Source: Alphaproteobacteria bacterium (GTDB lineage Bacteria > Pseudomonadota > Alphaproteobacteria > CALKHQ01). From it: a DNA stretch of 64,000 nt. The notes under the pieces were generated by a model. That model saw only the letters and a list, made by a program, of their open reading frames with translations. It was not told the DNA's origin and searched no databases. The DNA lies in NCBI GenBank assembly GCA_041396705.1, contig JAWKYB010000015.1, forward strand, positions 71,570-135,569. Reading direction: 5' to 3'. A program made the translations under genes and the position numbers. Positions 14,958 through 23,777 of this stretch are shown here, piece after piece (positions within the stretch are counted from its first letter, which is position 1; each line of letters starts with the position of its first letter).

Positions 14958-17630
14958 TCAGCCGCCGAGCCGGCCGAGCGCCGCCGCGAGGCGCGCGCGC
15001 TGCTCCTGGGCGTCGGCCTGCCGGGTGCGCTGCTCGGCCACCACGTCCTCGGGGGCGCGCGCGAGGAACTGCGGGTTGTCGAGCTTCTTGGCGATCTTGG
15101 CGATCTCGTCGTCGAAACGGGACAGATCCTTGCGCAGCCGACCACGCTCCTGGTCCAGGTCGATGACGTCGCCCAGCGGCAGCACCACGGTGACCGCACC
15201 GACCACCGTCTGCGCCGCCGCACGGGTGTCGCCATCGCCGGCCGCGCCGGCGTGGGCCGTGACGGCCGACAGCCGCGCGACCCGCCGGATCAGCGCCTCG
15301 TTCTCGGCCAGCCGGGCGGCGACGGCCGCGTCGGCACCGTACAGGTGCGCGTTGAGCTCGGCCGACGGCGGGACGTTCAGTTCGGCCCGCACCGTGCGGA
15401 TGGCCGAAACAAGGTCGACCACCCAGTTGAGCGTGCCGGCGGCGGTCTCGTCGACCAGGCCGAGGTCGGCATCGGGCCATGGCGCCGTGACCAGCAACCC
15501 GCCGTCGGCCGGGCCCAGCTGCTGCCAAAGTTCCTCGGTGACGAACGGCATGAACGGGTGCAGCAGGTGCAGGATGCGGCCCAGCGCCCAGGCCGTGGTC
15601 GCCCGGGTCTCCGCCACGTCGCGCGGATCGGCGTCGCCGCCTTGCAGGATCGGCTTGGTGAATTCCAGATACCAGTCGCAGAAGCTGTGCCACACGAAGT
15701 GGTAGACGGCACCGGCGGCCTGGTCGAACTTGAACTCCTCCAGCGCCCGGTCCACCGCGCCGATGCAGCGCATAGTCTCGCCGACGATCCACTTGTTGAC
15801 CGCCAGGCCCACGCCGGCCGGCACGAACGCCGGGTCCGGCGCACAGCCGTTCATCTCGGTGAAGCGTGCCGCGTTCCACAGCTTGGTCGCGAAGTTGCGA
15901 TAGCCGGCCACGCGTGCGGTCGACAGCCGGATGTCGCGGCCCTGCGCCGCCATCGCCGCCAGCGTGAAGCGCAACGCGTCGGCGCCGAACTCGTCGATCA
16001 GCTCCAGCGGATCGATGATGTTGCCCTTCGACTTCGACATCTTCGCGCCCTTCTCGTCGCGGACCAGGGCGTGGATGTAGACGGTGTGGAACGGCTCCTT
16101 CCGCATGAAATGCAGGCCCATCATCATCATCCGGGCGACCCAGAAGAAGATGATGTCGAATCCTGTGACCAGCACGTCGGTCTGGTAGTAGCGCTGCAGT
16201 TCCGGCGTCTCGTCGGGCCAGCCGAGCGTCGAGAACGGCCACAGCGCCGACGAGAACCAGGTGTCGAGCACGTCGGGGTCGCGTTCCAGCGTTGTCGGCG
16301 CGCCGTAGTGAGCGTCGGCCGCGGCCTGGGCCTCGCCCTCGGTCTCGGCGACGAACACGGTGCCGTCGGGGCCGTACCAGGCAGGAATGCGGTGGCCCCA
16401 CCATAGCTGGCGCGACACGCACCAGGGCTGGATGTTGTGCATCCACTCGTAATAGGTCTTGGTCCACTGCTCCGGCACGAAACGGGTGCGCCCCGCCTCG
16501 ACCGCCGCGATCGCCGGCCGGGCCAGCGTTGCCGCGTCGACATACCACTGCTCGGTCAGATAGGGCTCGATCGGCACGCCGCCGCGGTCGCCATAGGGCA
16601 CGGTGTGGACGTGATCCTCGATGCGGTCGAGCAGCCCCAGCGCCTCGATGTCGGCCACGACCGCCTTGCGCGCCTCATAGCGGTCCATGCCGCGATACTT
16701 CTCGGGCACGGCGTCGTTCAGCCGGGCGCGAACGTCGAAGATGTTGATCATCTCCAGCCCGTGGCGCTTGCCGACCTCGAAGTCGTTGAAGTCGTGCGCA
16801 GGCGTCATCTTGACCGCGCCGGTCCCGGTCTCCGGGTCGGCATAGTCGTCGCCGACGATCGGAATCCGACGGCCGACCAGCGGCAGGATGCAGTGCTTGC
16901 CGATCAGGTGCCTATAGCGCGGGTCCTCGGGATGCACGGCGACGCCGGTGTCACCCAGCATCGTCTCCGGACGCGTGGTCGCGACGACGAGCGAGACACC
17001 CGCCTCGCCCTCGACCGGATAGCGGAAGTGCCACATGTGCCCCTTGGTCTCGACCTGCTCGACCTCGAGGTCCGAGATCGCGGTCTCCAGCTTCGGGTCC
17101 CAGTTGACCAGCCGCTTGTCCTTGTAGATCAGGCCCTCGCGGTACAGCTGCACGAACACCTTGAGCACCGCCCGGCTCAGGCCCTCGTCCATGGTGAAGC
17201 GCTCGCGCGACCAGTCGCACGATGCGCCGAGCCGCCGCAGCTGGTTGATGATCAGACCGCCGGACTCCGCCTTCCAGGCCCAGACGCGCTCGATGAACGC
17301 CTCGCGCCCGAGCGAGCGGCGGTCCTCGTTCGAGCCGCTCGCCGCCAGTTGGCGCTCGACCACCATCTGGGTGGCGATACCGGCATGGTCGGTGCCCGGC
17401 TGCCACAGCACGTCGCGGCCCTGCATGCGCCGCCAGCGCACCAGCACGTCCTGCAGCGTGTTGTTGAGCGCATGGCCCATGTGCAGCGAACCGGTCACGT
17501 TCGGCGGCGGGATGACGATGGTGAACGGATCGCCGGCGCCCGCGCGGCCGCAGGCGAATGCGCCGGATTCCTCCTCGCGCGCATAGTGGCGCGCTTCGAT
17601 CTCGGCGGGCGTGAAAGTCTTTTCGAGCAT
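14958..17630 (-). CDS. valS: Valyl-tRNA synthetase
   Basis: Class I synthetase charging tRNA-Val, 890 aa, normal for the family. Landmarks: PPPNVTGSLHMGHALNN (HIGH signature, HMGH), the CP1 editing domain with TTRPETMLGDTGVAVHP, WWGHRIPAWY, KMSKSKGNIIDP and a C-terminal coiled-coil arm (LDQERGRLRKDLSRFDDEIAKIAKKL). I started at ATG 17630 (MLEKTFTPAEIE), which is where the family begins; a longer frame to 17681 is probably not translated. It lies downstream of popZ on the same strand, 135 bases apart, the arrangement common in Alphaproteobacteria. Confidence 0.96.
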   Translation of the reverse strand: MLEKTFTPAEIEARHYAREEESGAFACGRAGAGDPFTIVIPPPNVTGSLHMGHALNNTLQDVLVRWRRMQGRDVLWQPGTDHAGIATQMVVERQLAASGSNEDRRSLGREAFIERVWAWKAESGGLIINQLRRLGASCDWSRERFTMDEGLSRAVLKVFVQLYREGLIYKDKRLVNWDPKLETAISDLEVEQVETKGHMWHFRYPVEGEAGVSLVVATTRPETMLGDTGVAVHPEDPRYRHLIGKHCILPLVGRRIPIVGDDYADPETGTGAVKMTPAHDFNDFEVGKRHGLEMINIFDVRARLNDAVPEKYRGMDRYEARKAVVADIEALGLLDRIEDHVHTVPYGDRGGVPIEPYLTEQWYVDAATLARPAIAAVEAGRTRFVPEQWTKTYYEWMHNIQPWCVSRQLWWGHRIPAWYGPDGTVFVAETEGEAQAAADAHYGAPTTLERDPDVLDTWFSSALWPFSTLGWPDETPELQRYYQTDVLVTGFDIIFFWVARMMMMGLHFMRKEPFHTVYIHALVRDEKGAKMSKSKGNIIDPLELIDEFGADALRFTLAAMAAQGRDIRLSTARVAGYRNFATKLWNAARFTEMNGCAPDPAFVPAGVGLAVNKWIVGETMRCIGAVDRALEEFKFDQAAGAVYHFVWHSFCDWYLEFTKPILQGGDADPRDVAETRATTAWALGRILHLLHPFMPFVTEELWQQLGPADGGLLVTAPWPDADLGLVDETAAGTLNWVVDLVSAIRTVRAELNVPPSAELNAHLYGADAAVAARLAENEALIRRVARLSAVTAHAGAAGDGDTRAAAQTVVGAVTVVLPLGDVIDLDQERGRLRKDLSRFDDEIAKIAKKLDNPQFLARAPEDVVAEQRTRQADAQEQRARLAAALGRLGG

Positions 17631-17765
17631 GTTCGGTCCGGTCTTGGCGTGTCGGCTGGTGGACGGTCGCGGCGCGGCCACGCTGTCGCACGGCCGGCGC
17701 GCGACGCGATTATCAAGTTTCGACGGTGGGCGGAAGCCCCGTGGCGGCAGGCTGTTGCGGCGCGG

Positions 17766-18371
17766 CTAGCGCCGTACCTGCTGCGCGAGCCGTTCGATCT
17801 CGCGGCGGACCAGGCGCTCGACCATCGGCGGCAGGTTCTGGTCCAGCCAGTCGCGCAGCATCGGTCGCAGCAACTGGCGGACGAGTTCCTCCACCGTCAG
17901 CCCGCCAATGTCCGATGCGCCGAGCTGGTCGGCGATCTTGCGCCCGGCGGCCGTCGTCAGCGCCGCCAGCGAGCCTGCCGCCATCGCTGCGGCGTGGTCG
18001 GAAAGGATGTTGCCGTCGTCGTCACCGGCCGCGGGCATGCCGGCATCCTCGGGCAGCAGCTCGGCCATCGGCGCCGGCTCGCGCGCCGCCGGCTGCGCCA
18101 GGTCGACCACCGTGCCGTCGTCGTCGACAAGGTCGGTCAGCTCAAGGACCTCGTCGTCCGGCTCCTCGTCCATGGCCTCGAGGACGACGTCCGGCTCCGG
18201 CTCGGGATCCGGCTCCAGGGCGTCCCGCTCCTCGATTTCGTCCTCGACAGGCTCCGGCACGGCCTGCGGCGCCGGTGCCTGGTCGCCGTCTCCGTCCTCC
18301 GAGATGATACGCCGGATGGAGGCGAGGATCTCCTCCATCGAAGGTTCTTGCTGGCCGTCAGCTGGGCTCAT
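17766..18371 (-). CDS. popZ: Polar organizing protein PopZ (DUF2497)
   Basis: 201-aa self-assembling cell-pole scaffold of Alphaproteobacteria that anchors the parS/ParB centromere and recruits signalling proteins. The three-part layout is clear: an N-terminal partner-binding helix EPSMEEILASIRRIISED (9-26); a long acidic, Pro/Glu/Asp-rich disordered linker (about 27-130); and a C-terminal oligomerisation helix region LTVEELVRQLLRPMLRDWL and PPMVERLVRREIERL. At 201 aa it is slightly longer than Caulobacter PopZ (177 aa). The valS-popZ-tolC-pcm order is conserved synteny in the class. Confidence 0.92.
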   Translation of the reverse strand: MSPADGQQEPSMEEILASIRRIISEDGDGDQAPAPQAVPEPVEDEIEERDALEPDPEPEPDVVLEAMDEEPDDEVLELTDLVDDDGTVVDLAQPAAREPAPMAELLPEDAGMPAAGDDDGNILSDHAAAMAAGSLAALTTAAGRKIADQLGASDIGGLTVEELVRQLLRPMLRDWLDQNLPPMVERLVRREIERLAQQVRR

Positions 18372-18495
18372 CCGCGCCGCCTTCGTCTGCTGTATCGCTC
18401 GTCCTTCGCCGATCCGCCAAAATAGGCGAAGTCAAACGCAATGTCCAAAACTGCCCAGAGCAATGCGGCCCGCGGGGCGACAGGTGCCGGCTGCG

Positions 18496-19866
18496 TCATT
18501 CGGTGCCGATCCACGCGTCCTTGACATCGTCGTAGTGCCCGGTGACGTCGTAGTAGGTGACCGGCAGGCCGAGCTGTGCCGCGGTCAGACCGCCGATGGC
18601 ACGCGCCAGCGTGTAGGTGGCGATGACCTCGTCGCGCTGCGAACGCTCCACCGAAACCTGCGCGTTGAACAGCTCCTGCTCCGCGTCCAGCACGTCCAGG
18701 ATCGTGCGCGTGCCCACGGTCGATTCCTGCCGGGTCCCCTCCAGCGCGATCTCCTGCGCGCGGACCGCCGCCTGGAACGATGTGATTGCCGCGCGCGCCG
18801 TCTGCAGCTGGTCCCAGGCCGCCGTCACCGCCTCCGTCACCAGCCGTTTGGCCTGGTCGAGGTCGCTCTGGCGCTGGCTCATCGTCTGCCGCGCCGCCCG
18901 GATCGCGGAATATTCCGCACCGCTCTGGTAGAGCGGAATCGACAGGATGGCGAGAATGGCCGCGCTGCGGCTTTCCGTGTTCGGCGTCGAGCTCTCATAG
19001 GCATAGCGGTATTCGCCCTGCAGCGAGAGGGTCGGCAGCAGGGTGGCGATCTGCGTGTCGATCGCATCGGTCGCCGCACGCAGGTTGAACTCGGCCGCGG
19101 CGATATCGGGATTGTTGGCGAGCGCGATGGCGATCGCGTCCTGGCGCGAGGCCGGCAGCCCGCTCAGCGCCCGCGGCCGCACCAGCTCGGCCGGCAGCGG
19201 CCCGATCACCTGCTCGTAGTTGGCGATCGAGGTGGTCAGTGCACCCTCGGCCTGGATCCGGTTGGCGACGGCGGATGCCAGCCGTGCCTCGGCCTGCGCC
19301 ACGTCGGTCCGGGTCAGCTCTCCGACCTCGAACCGATCCTGGGTCGCGCGCAGCTGTTCGCCCAGCACGCGTTCGTTGTTCTGGTTGAGCTGGAGCACGG
19401 CGGTATCGCGCACCACGTTGGCGAAGGCGGTGGCGGCGTCCAGCAGCACGGCCTGCTCGGTGGAGAACAGCTGGGCGCGGGCCGCCTGGACCACGTTCTT
19501 GGCCTGGTCGACCGTGGCGAGGATCGCGCCGTTGTTGAAGATCGGCTGATTGATCGTGACCGACCCCGCCCGCGGCTGCAGATCGACGCTGTTCTGGGTG
19601 GTGCGGTTCTCCGACGTCGCGTCGGTATAGCCGGCCTGCGCGTTGATGGTGACGGTCGGCCGCCAGCCGGACAGGGCCTGCGGCACCTGCTCGTCGGAGG
19701 CGCGCAGCGCCGCGCGCTGGGCGAGCAGGCGCGGATTGGTGGTGTAGGTCTGCGCCAGGGCGTCGACCAGGGTGTCGGCCGTTGCCGGAGCAAGCGGCGG
19801 CAGCGCCAGCAACGCCAACGCGGTCATGCCGCCGGCCAGACGCCGCACGGAACCCAGTCTCAGCAT
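18496..19866 (-). CDS. tolC: TolC-family outer-membrane efflux protein
   Basis: 456 aa with a signal peptide (ALALLALPPLAPATA) and two repeated outer-membrane efflux domains. The family start DTLVDALAQTYTTNPRLLAQRAALRASDEQ is followed by GSVTINQPIFNNG in repeat 1 and AILSIPLYQSGAEYSAI in repeat 2, with long coiled-coil helices between. It forms the trimeric exit duct of type I secretion or RND efflux systems. ATG 19866 is preceded by GAGGGGAGCGACGGTG, a good ribosome site; the longer start at 19896 is less likely. It is transcribed in the same direction as pcm, 156 bases downstream of it. Confidence 0.92.
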   Translation of the reverse strand: MLRLGSVRRLAGGMTALALLALPPLAPATADTLVDALAQTYTTNPRLLAQRAALRASDEQVPQALSGWRPTVTINAQAGYTDATSENRTTQNSVDLQPRAGSVTINQPIFNNGAILATVDQAKNVVQAARAQLFSTEQAVLLDAATAFANVVRDTAVLQLNQNNERVLGEQLRATQDRFEVGELTRTDVAQAEARLASAVANRIQAEGALTTSIANYEQVIGPLPAELVRPRALSGLPASRQDAIAIALANNPDIAAAEFNLRAATDAIDTQIATLLPTLSLQGEYRYAYESSTPNTESRSAAILAILSIPLYQSGAEYSAIRAARQTMSQRQSDLDQAKRLVTEAVTAAWDQLQTARAAITSFQAAVRAQEIALEGTRQESTVGTRTILDVLDAEQELFNAQVSVERSQRDEVIATYTLARAIGGLTAAQLGLPVTYYDVTGHYDDVKDAWIGTE

Positions 19867-20022
19867 CACCGTCGCTCCCCTCGGGCTTCCAGGCACCGCG
19901 ATGTCGACCCGATGGCGAGGCGCCCGGGCCGGCGAGGCTTTGCGTCCGCTTCGAGCAGACGAATCAACCGCTTAGCCGATGATCTTACGACACGCAAGCG
20001 GTTCGGCGTGGCTTCGGCCCGC

Positions 20023-20679
20023 TCAGAACACGAAACCGGCCGCCGGCGTGAACGCCTCCAACCGCGGCGTGGCGGCGTCGTAGGCCGCGGTCTGCGAGAT
20101 CGCGCCGGCGGATTTGACCACCAGCGTCATCCGTCCGGGGCCGTCGTCGGGCCGCAGGATGGCGACAAGCCGCCCGCCCTCGCCGAGCTGATCGATCAAC
20201 GCCGGCGGAATCGCGGCCACCGCGCCCTCGATCAGGATCACGTCGAACGGCGCATCGCTCGGCCGGCCGGCCGTCAGCGCACCGGTGACCACAACCGCGT
20301 TGCCGATGGCCAGGTCGGTCATCAGCTCGTTGGCGGCATCGGCCAGCTCGGCGCTGTCCTCCAGCGCGACGACGGTGTTGGCCAGCCGGGCCAGCACGGC
20401 GGTCGAATAGCCGGTGGCGCAGGCGATATCGAGCACGATGTCGCCGGGGCCGATCTCCGCCAGCTCGAGCATGCGGGCGAACACCATGGGCTCCAGCAGC
20501 GCGCGGCCCGCGCCGACCGGTACATCCTCGTCGACATAGGCCATCGGGCGGCTCGCCGCTGGCACGAACATCTCGCGCGGCGTCTGCGCGATCGCCTTCA
20601 GCACGGCGGCGTCGTTGACGTTGTTCGGCCGCAGCTGGCAATCGATCATGTTCTGGCGCGCGGTGGCGTAGTCGGTCAT
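20023..20679 (-). CDS. pcm: Protein-L-isoaspartate O-methyltransferase
   Basis: 218-aa SAM-dependent methyltransferase that initiates repair of isoaspartyl residues. PCMT features: the N-terminal ATARQNMIDCQLRPNNV, the substrate-loop region MAYVDEDVPVGAGRALLEP, motif I IVLDIACATGYSTAVLARL, and the acidic end of the next strand (VVALEDSAEL). The alphaproteobacterial gene beside tolC belongs to a divergent clade whose methylase activity is less studied than E. coli Pcm. Start ATG 20679 (MTDYATARQNM) matches the usual N-terminus. Confidence 0.9.
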   Translation of the reverse strand: MTDYATARQNMIDCQLRPNNVNDAAVLKAIAQTPREMFVPAASRPMAYVDEDVPVGAGRALLEPMVFARMLELAEIGPGDIVLDIACATGYSTAVLARLANTVVALEDSAELADAANELMTDLAIGNAVVVTGALTAGRPSDAPFDVILIEGAVAAIPPALIDQLGEGGRLVAILRPDDGPGRMTLVVKSAGAISQTAAYDAATPRLEAFTPAAGFVF

Positions 20680-20881
20680 GACATCTGGCGCCTTGTCTGG
20701 CCATCGGGCGGGCGCAAACCGGAGTCCGGGGAGGCCGCGGCTCGCGTGCGCTAAATAATCAATGGCGGCGCAGGCCGCAAGCATGCTCAGGCCGCCGCCC
20801 CTCGCGCCACCCGCCGCCTTGACGATGGCGCCGGGCGAAGCCTATATCGAGCCGCGTCGGACGCGCGCAGCGTTCGCGCAT

Positions 20882-20955
20882 GGTCCGGTGGCAGAGTGGT
20901 TATGCAGAGGACTGCAAATCCTTGCACGTCGGTTCGATTCCGGCCCGGACCTCCA
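20882..20955 (+). tRNA. tRNA-Cys (GCA)
   Basis: 74-nt canonical cloverleaf: acceptor GGTCCGG/CCGGACC, anticodon stem GAGGA/TCCTT with loop CTGCAAA (anticodon GCA), T stem GTCGG/CCGGC with loop TTCGATT, discriminator U73 as expected for Cys, and encoded CCA. Confidence 0.97.
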
Positions 20956-21138
20956 CTTTCGCCCCAGATCCGCAAAGGCGGGGCCGAATACCTCAGCCAG
21001 GCAGGCAGGCTGACCCGCCCGATACTACATTGACGGTCGGGCATTAACCCGATTTTGGGCACAATCGGTGCAGACTTTCGCCGCCCACAGTCCGCCGCAG
21101 CCTGCCCCCGCGGCCCCAGATTTCAAGAAGGATCGCAG

Positions 21139-21942
21139 ATGAGTGACACCGTACAGGACCAGGCCACCGCTCCGGCTTCCGACGGGGCGCCGAGCGGCCT
21201 GCCGCCGCTCTATGGCAAGCCGGTGCTACTGGACGCCAACAAGCACGGCAACCTGTCGCTGAAGGAGAATGGCGGCTTCGGCTTCGCCCGCCACGCCAAT
21301 GTGATGATGCTGAACGCGATCGAATTCGCGGCGGCCGCGCGCCACTATCCCATCGTGTTCGCCGGCGGCGACAATCCGGCCCCGGTGGTGATCCTGGGCA
21401 TGCGCGCCGGCCACAACCTGTTCGTCGAGGCCGACGGCAGCTGGCGCGCCGGCGCCTACGTGCCGGCCTATGCACGCCGCTATCCGTTCATTTTCGCCGA
21501 GAGCCAGGACAAGACCAAGCTCGGCCTGTGCATCGACCAGGACTCCGACCTGGTGGTCAACAGCGACGTGCGGCCGCTGTTCCGCAACGGCCAGCGCACC
21601 CAGGTGCTGGAGCGCGCGCTGGAGTTCTGCACCAGCTTCCAGCGCGAGATCGAGCGCACGCGGCTGTTCACCGCGGCGCTGAAGGAGCACGACCTCTTGC
21701 GCGAGAACCGGGCCAACATCCGCATGACCAGCGGCGAGCAGCTGGCGATCACCGGCTTCCGCGTGATCGACGAGCAGAAATTCAACGCCCTGCCCGACGA
21801 CGTGTTCCTCGACTGGCGCAAGAAGGGCTGGCTCGGCCTGATCTATGCACAGCTGCTGTCGACCGGCAGCTGGGCGGAGTTGATCGACCAGCAGGCCGCG
21901 AGCGCCGGCGCCGGCGCGGAGGTGACCGACGATGCAGCTTGA
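21139..21942 (+). CDS. SapC-family protein
   Basis: 267-aa cytoplasmic protein of the SapC family, named after a Campylobacter S-layer locus but widespread in Proteobacteria and of unknown function. The family signature is visible: YGKPVLLDANKHGNLSLKE, GFARHANVMMLNAIEFAAAARHYPIVFA, PVVILGMRAGHNLFV, YVPAYARRYPFIFAE and LFRNGQRTQVLERALEFC. The last portion (GFRVIDEQKFNALPDDVFLDWRKKGWL) is the usual conserved C-terminal block. AAGAAGGA lies eight bases upstream of the ATG. It overlaps the next gene by 11 bases, implying coupling. Confidence 0.9.
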   Translation: MSDTVQDQATAPASDGAPSGLPPLYGKPVLLDANKHGNLSLKENGGFGFARHANVMMLNAIEFAAAARHYPIVFAGGDNPAPVVILGMRAGHNLFVEADGSWRAGAYVPAYARRYPFIFAESQDKTKLGLCIDQDSDLVVNSDVRPLFRNGQRTQVLERALEFCTSFQREIERTRLFTAALKEHDLLRENRANIRMTSGEQLAITGFRVIDEQKFNALPDDVFLDWRKKGWLGLIYAQLLSTGSWAELIDQQAASAGAGAEVTDDAA

Positions 21943-22648
21943 TCTGGTTCGCGCCCTGGCGCTGGCCGGGGCATGCTGGCTCGGCGCCGCCGGCACGGCG
22001 CTGGCCGCCGGCAACGAGACGCTTGATCTCGACACCGGCGAGGCGGCGACCGCCGTCGGAGCCGACGCCGCCGCCGCCGCGCAGCAGCCGGCAGAGCCGG
22101 CGACCATCGACGGCTTCCGCAGCGCCCGCTTCGGCATGACCGCCGACGAGGTCCGCGCCGCGATCGAGGCCGATTTCGGCGTCACGGCCGACCAGGTCGA
22201 GGCGGGCGAGAACGCGCTGGAGAAGACCACCAATCTACGCATCGCCGTGCCGGGCCTGATGCCGGAGGGCGGCACCGCGCGGGTCGTCTACATCTTCGGC
22301 TACGAGAGCCACAGCCTGATCCAGGTGAACATCGTCTGGGGCGCGGCCGAGGATTCGACGCCGGACGGTATCCGCAACGCGGCCTCTTTGCTGGTCGGCT
22401 ATTTCCGCGGCCAGGGCTATGACCCGGAGAAGACCGCGGTCGGCGTCCCGCTCGAGGGCGGCAACCTGCTCGCCTTCTATGCCGAGGACGCGGACGGCAG
22501 CAGCGTGACGCTGAGCATCGCCCAGCGCCAGGGCGAGGCGGCGGCCGAGGGCGAAGCCGCGCCCGAGGCCGCGCTGGTCATGCAGCTGGCCTATATCGCC
22601 GACTTCGCCAACCCGGACGTGTTCAAGCTGGCGCCGGGTTCCTTCTGA
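21932..22648 (+). CDS. Secreted protein of unknown function
   Basis: 238 aa, not recognised. Signal peptide ends at about TALA-AGN. A short Ala-rich linker leads to a single domain starting FRSARFGMTADEVRAAIEADFGV, a pattern that recurs in periplasmic proteins whose first helix follows a GM-T-xEV turn, then alternating strands (ARVVYIFGYESHSLIQVNIVWG, NLLAFYAEDADGSSVTLSIAQ). The start overlaps the SapC-family gene by 11 bases, so the two are very likely expressed together; the second would act in the periplasm and the first in the cytoplasm. Confidence 0.75.
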   Translation: MQLDLVRALALAGACWLGAAGTALAAGNETLDLDTGEAATAVGADAAAAAQQPAEPATIDGFRSARFGMTADEVRAAIEADFGVTADQVEAGENALEKTTNLRIAVPGLMPEGGTARVVYIFGYESHSLIQVNIVWGAAEDSTPDGIRNAASLLVGYFRGQGYDPEKTAVGVPLEGGNLLAFYAEDADGSSVTLSIAQRQGEAAAEGEAAPEAALVMQLAYIADFANPDVFKLAPGSF

Positions 22649-22678
22649 AGCCGGCCGGGCCTGCAAGGCATCGTCTGC

Positions 22679-22708
22679 ACGGGCCCGGCGCACATGCGTC
22701 GGGCCCGT
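22679..22708. terminator. Hairpin between convergent genes
   Basis: A long stem (acgggcccggcgca / tgcgtcgggcccgt) with one G-T pair and a two-base apex lies 31 bases after the secreted protein gene and before the convergent formamidase gene. It is followed only by cgccttt, so it may work as a bidirectional terminator with weak tails. Confidence 0.5.
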
Positions 22709-22734
22709 CGCCTTTCCGGCGGGTCGACTTGCGC

Positions 22735-23673
22735 CTACAGGTGCGCCTTGTCCAGCACCATGTGGCAGCCTTTCTCGCCGTCCACCGTCTGGGTGACGTG
22801 CAGGTCGCCGACCAGCGAGCACAGCGCATAGGCCTGGTGACGGGTCAGCTGGGTTCGCCGGCAGACATGCGCGATCATCTGGCGCACAGCGATCCGCGCC
22901 GCCTCGTCGAGGTCGGCGTCCAGGCCGATGCTGATCAGCGTCGTCGCGGACTCGGCGAACGGATAGTCGTAATCCAGGTCCTTGCGCACCGTCAGGCGGA
23001 ACCGGCCCGACATCGAAGTCTCGATCGCGGTCACGCAGACCTCGCCGTGACCCTGCACCGCGTGACCGTCGCCGGCGTAGAACAGGGCGCCGTCGTTGAA
23101 CACCGGCAGGTACAGGGTGGTGCCGGGCTTCAGGTCCTTGTTGTCCATGTTGCCGCCGAACTTGCGCGGCTCCATCGCCGACAGCCGGCCCCAGTTCGGC
23201 GGCGGCGCCACCGCGTGGATGCCGAAGAACGGCTCCAGCGTCAGCTCCTTGCCCCAGGGCAGGGTCGCCACCCCGCGGTTGCGGTCGATCGGCGTGTGGA
23301 AGGTCTGCTGTTCCTCGAACTCGCCGGGCAGCGTGCCCTGCAGGGGATAGATCGCGGCATAGCCCCACCCGTCGGCCAGGCTGGCCTCCAGGATGTCGAC
23401 CTGCAGCACGTCGCCCGGCGCCGCACCTTCGACGTGGATCGGCCCGACGATCATGTGGCTGGTCGGCCCCGGCGTCAGCTTCGACATCGCGTCGAGGTGC
23501 CGCGGGTCGACCGTGGTGCGGTCCGGCGGCAGGTTCCGCTCGCGGCAGGCCGCCCAGGCGGTCAGCCCGACCGTGTCGCCCGACCGCACCCGCAGGATCG
23601 GATCGCGGAACGGGTCGAGCCAGCCCCAGGTGAAGGCTTCTGCCGTCGGCGCGATGTCGTGATGCTGTGCCAT
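22735..23673 (-). CDS. Acetamidase/formamidase-family hydrolase
   Basis: 312-aa FmdA/AmdA-type amidase that would release ammonia from formamide or a related short amide. Family marks: PGPTSHMIVGPIHVEGAAPGDVLQVDIL near the middle, PWGKELTLEPFFGIHAVAPP, GGNMDNKDLKPGTTLYLPVF and GDGHAVQGHGEVCVTAIETSM, which carry the metal-binding Asp/His residues of the fold. The start is ATG 23673 (MAQHHDIAPTAEAF). The neighbouring FAD hydroxylase is 104 bases upstream on the same strand, consistent with a degradation operon for an N-containing ring. Confidence 0.88.
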   Translation of the reverse strand: MAQHHDIAPTAEAFTWGWLDPFRDPILRVRSGDTVGLTAWAACRERNLPPDRTTVDPRHLDAMSKLTPGPTSHMIVGPIHVEGAAPGDVLQVDILEASLADGWGYAAIYPLQGTLPGEFEEQQTFHTPIDRNRGVATLPWGKELTLEPFFGIHAVAPPPNWGRLSAMEPRKFGGNMDNKDLKPGTTLYLPVFNDGALFYAGDGHAVQGHGEVCVTAIETSMSGRFRLTVRKDLDYDYPFAESATTLISIGLDADLDEAARIAVRQMIAHVCRRTQLTRHQAYALCSLVGDLHVTQTVDGEKGCHMVLDKAHL

Positions 23674-23777
23674 GCCCCTGCCCCCTTCGCGACCGCCGCC
23701 AATCCGGCTGTCGCCTATGCGCCATGCAGCGGCCGGCGGCGGCGCACTGTCAAGCGGGGCGGTGGGTCGCCCCATCG

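Noticed and set aside
15000..18425. Long plus-strand frames opposite valS and popZ
   Set aside because: They are shadows of the minus-strand genes, which carry HMGH, KMSKS and PopZ motifs.
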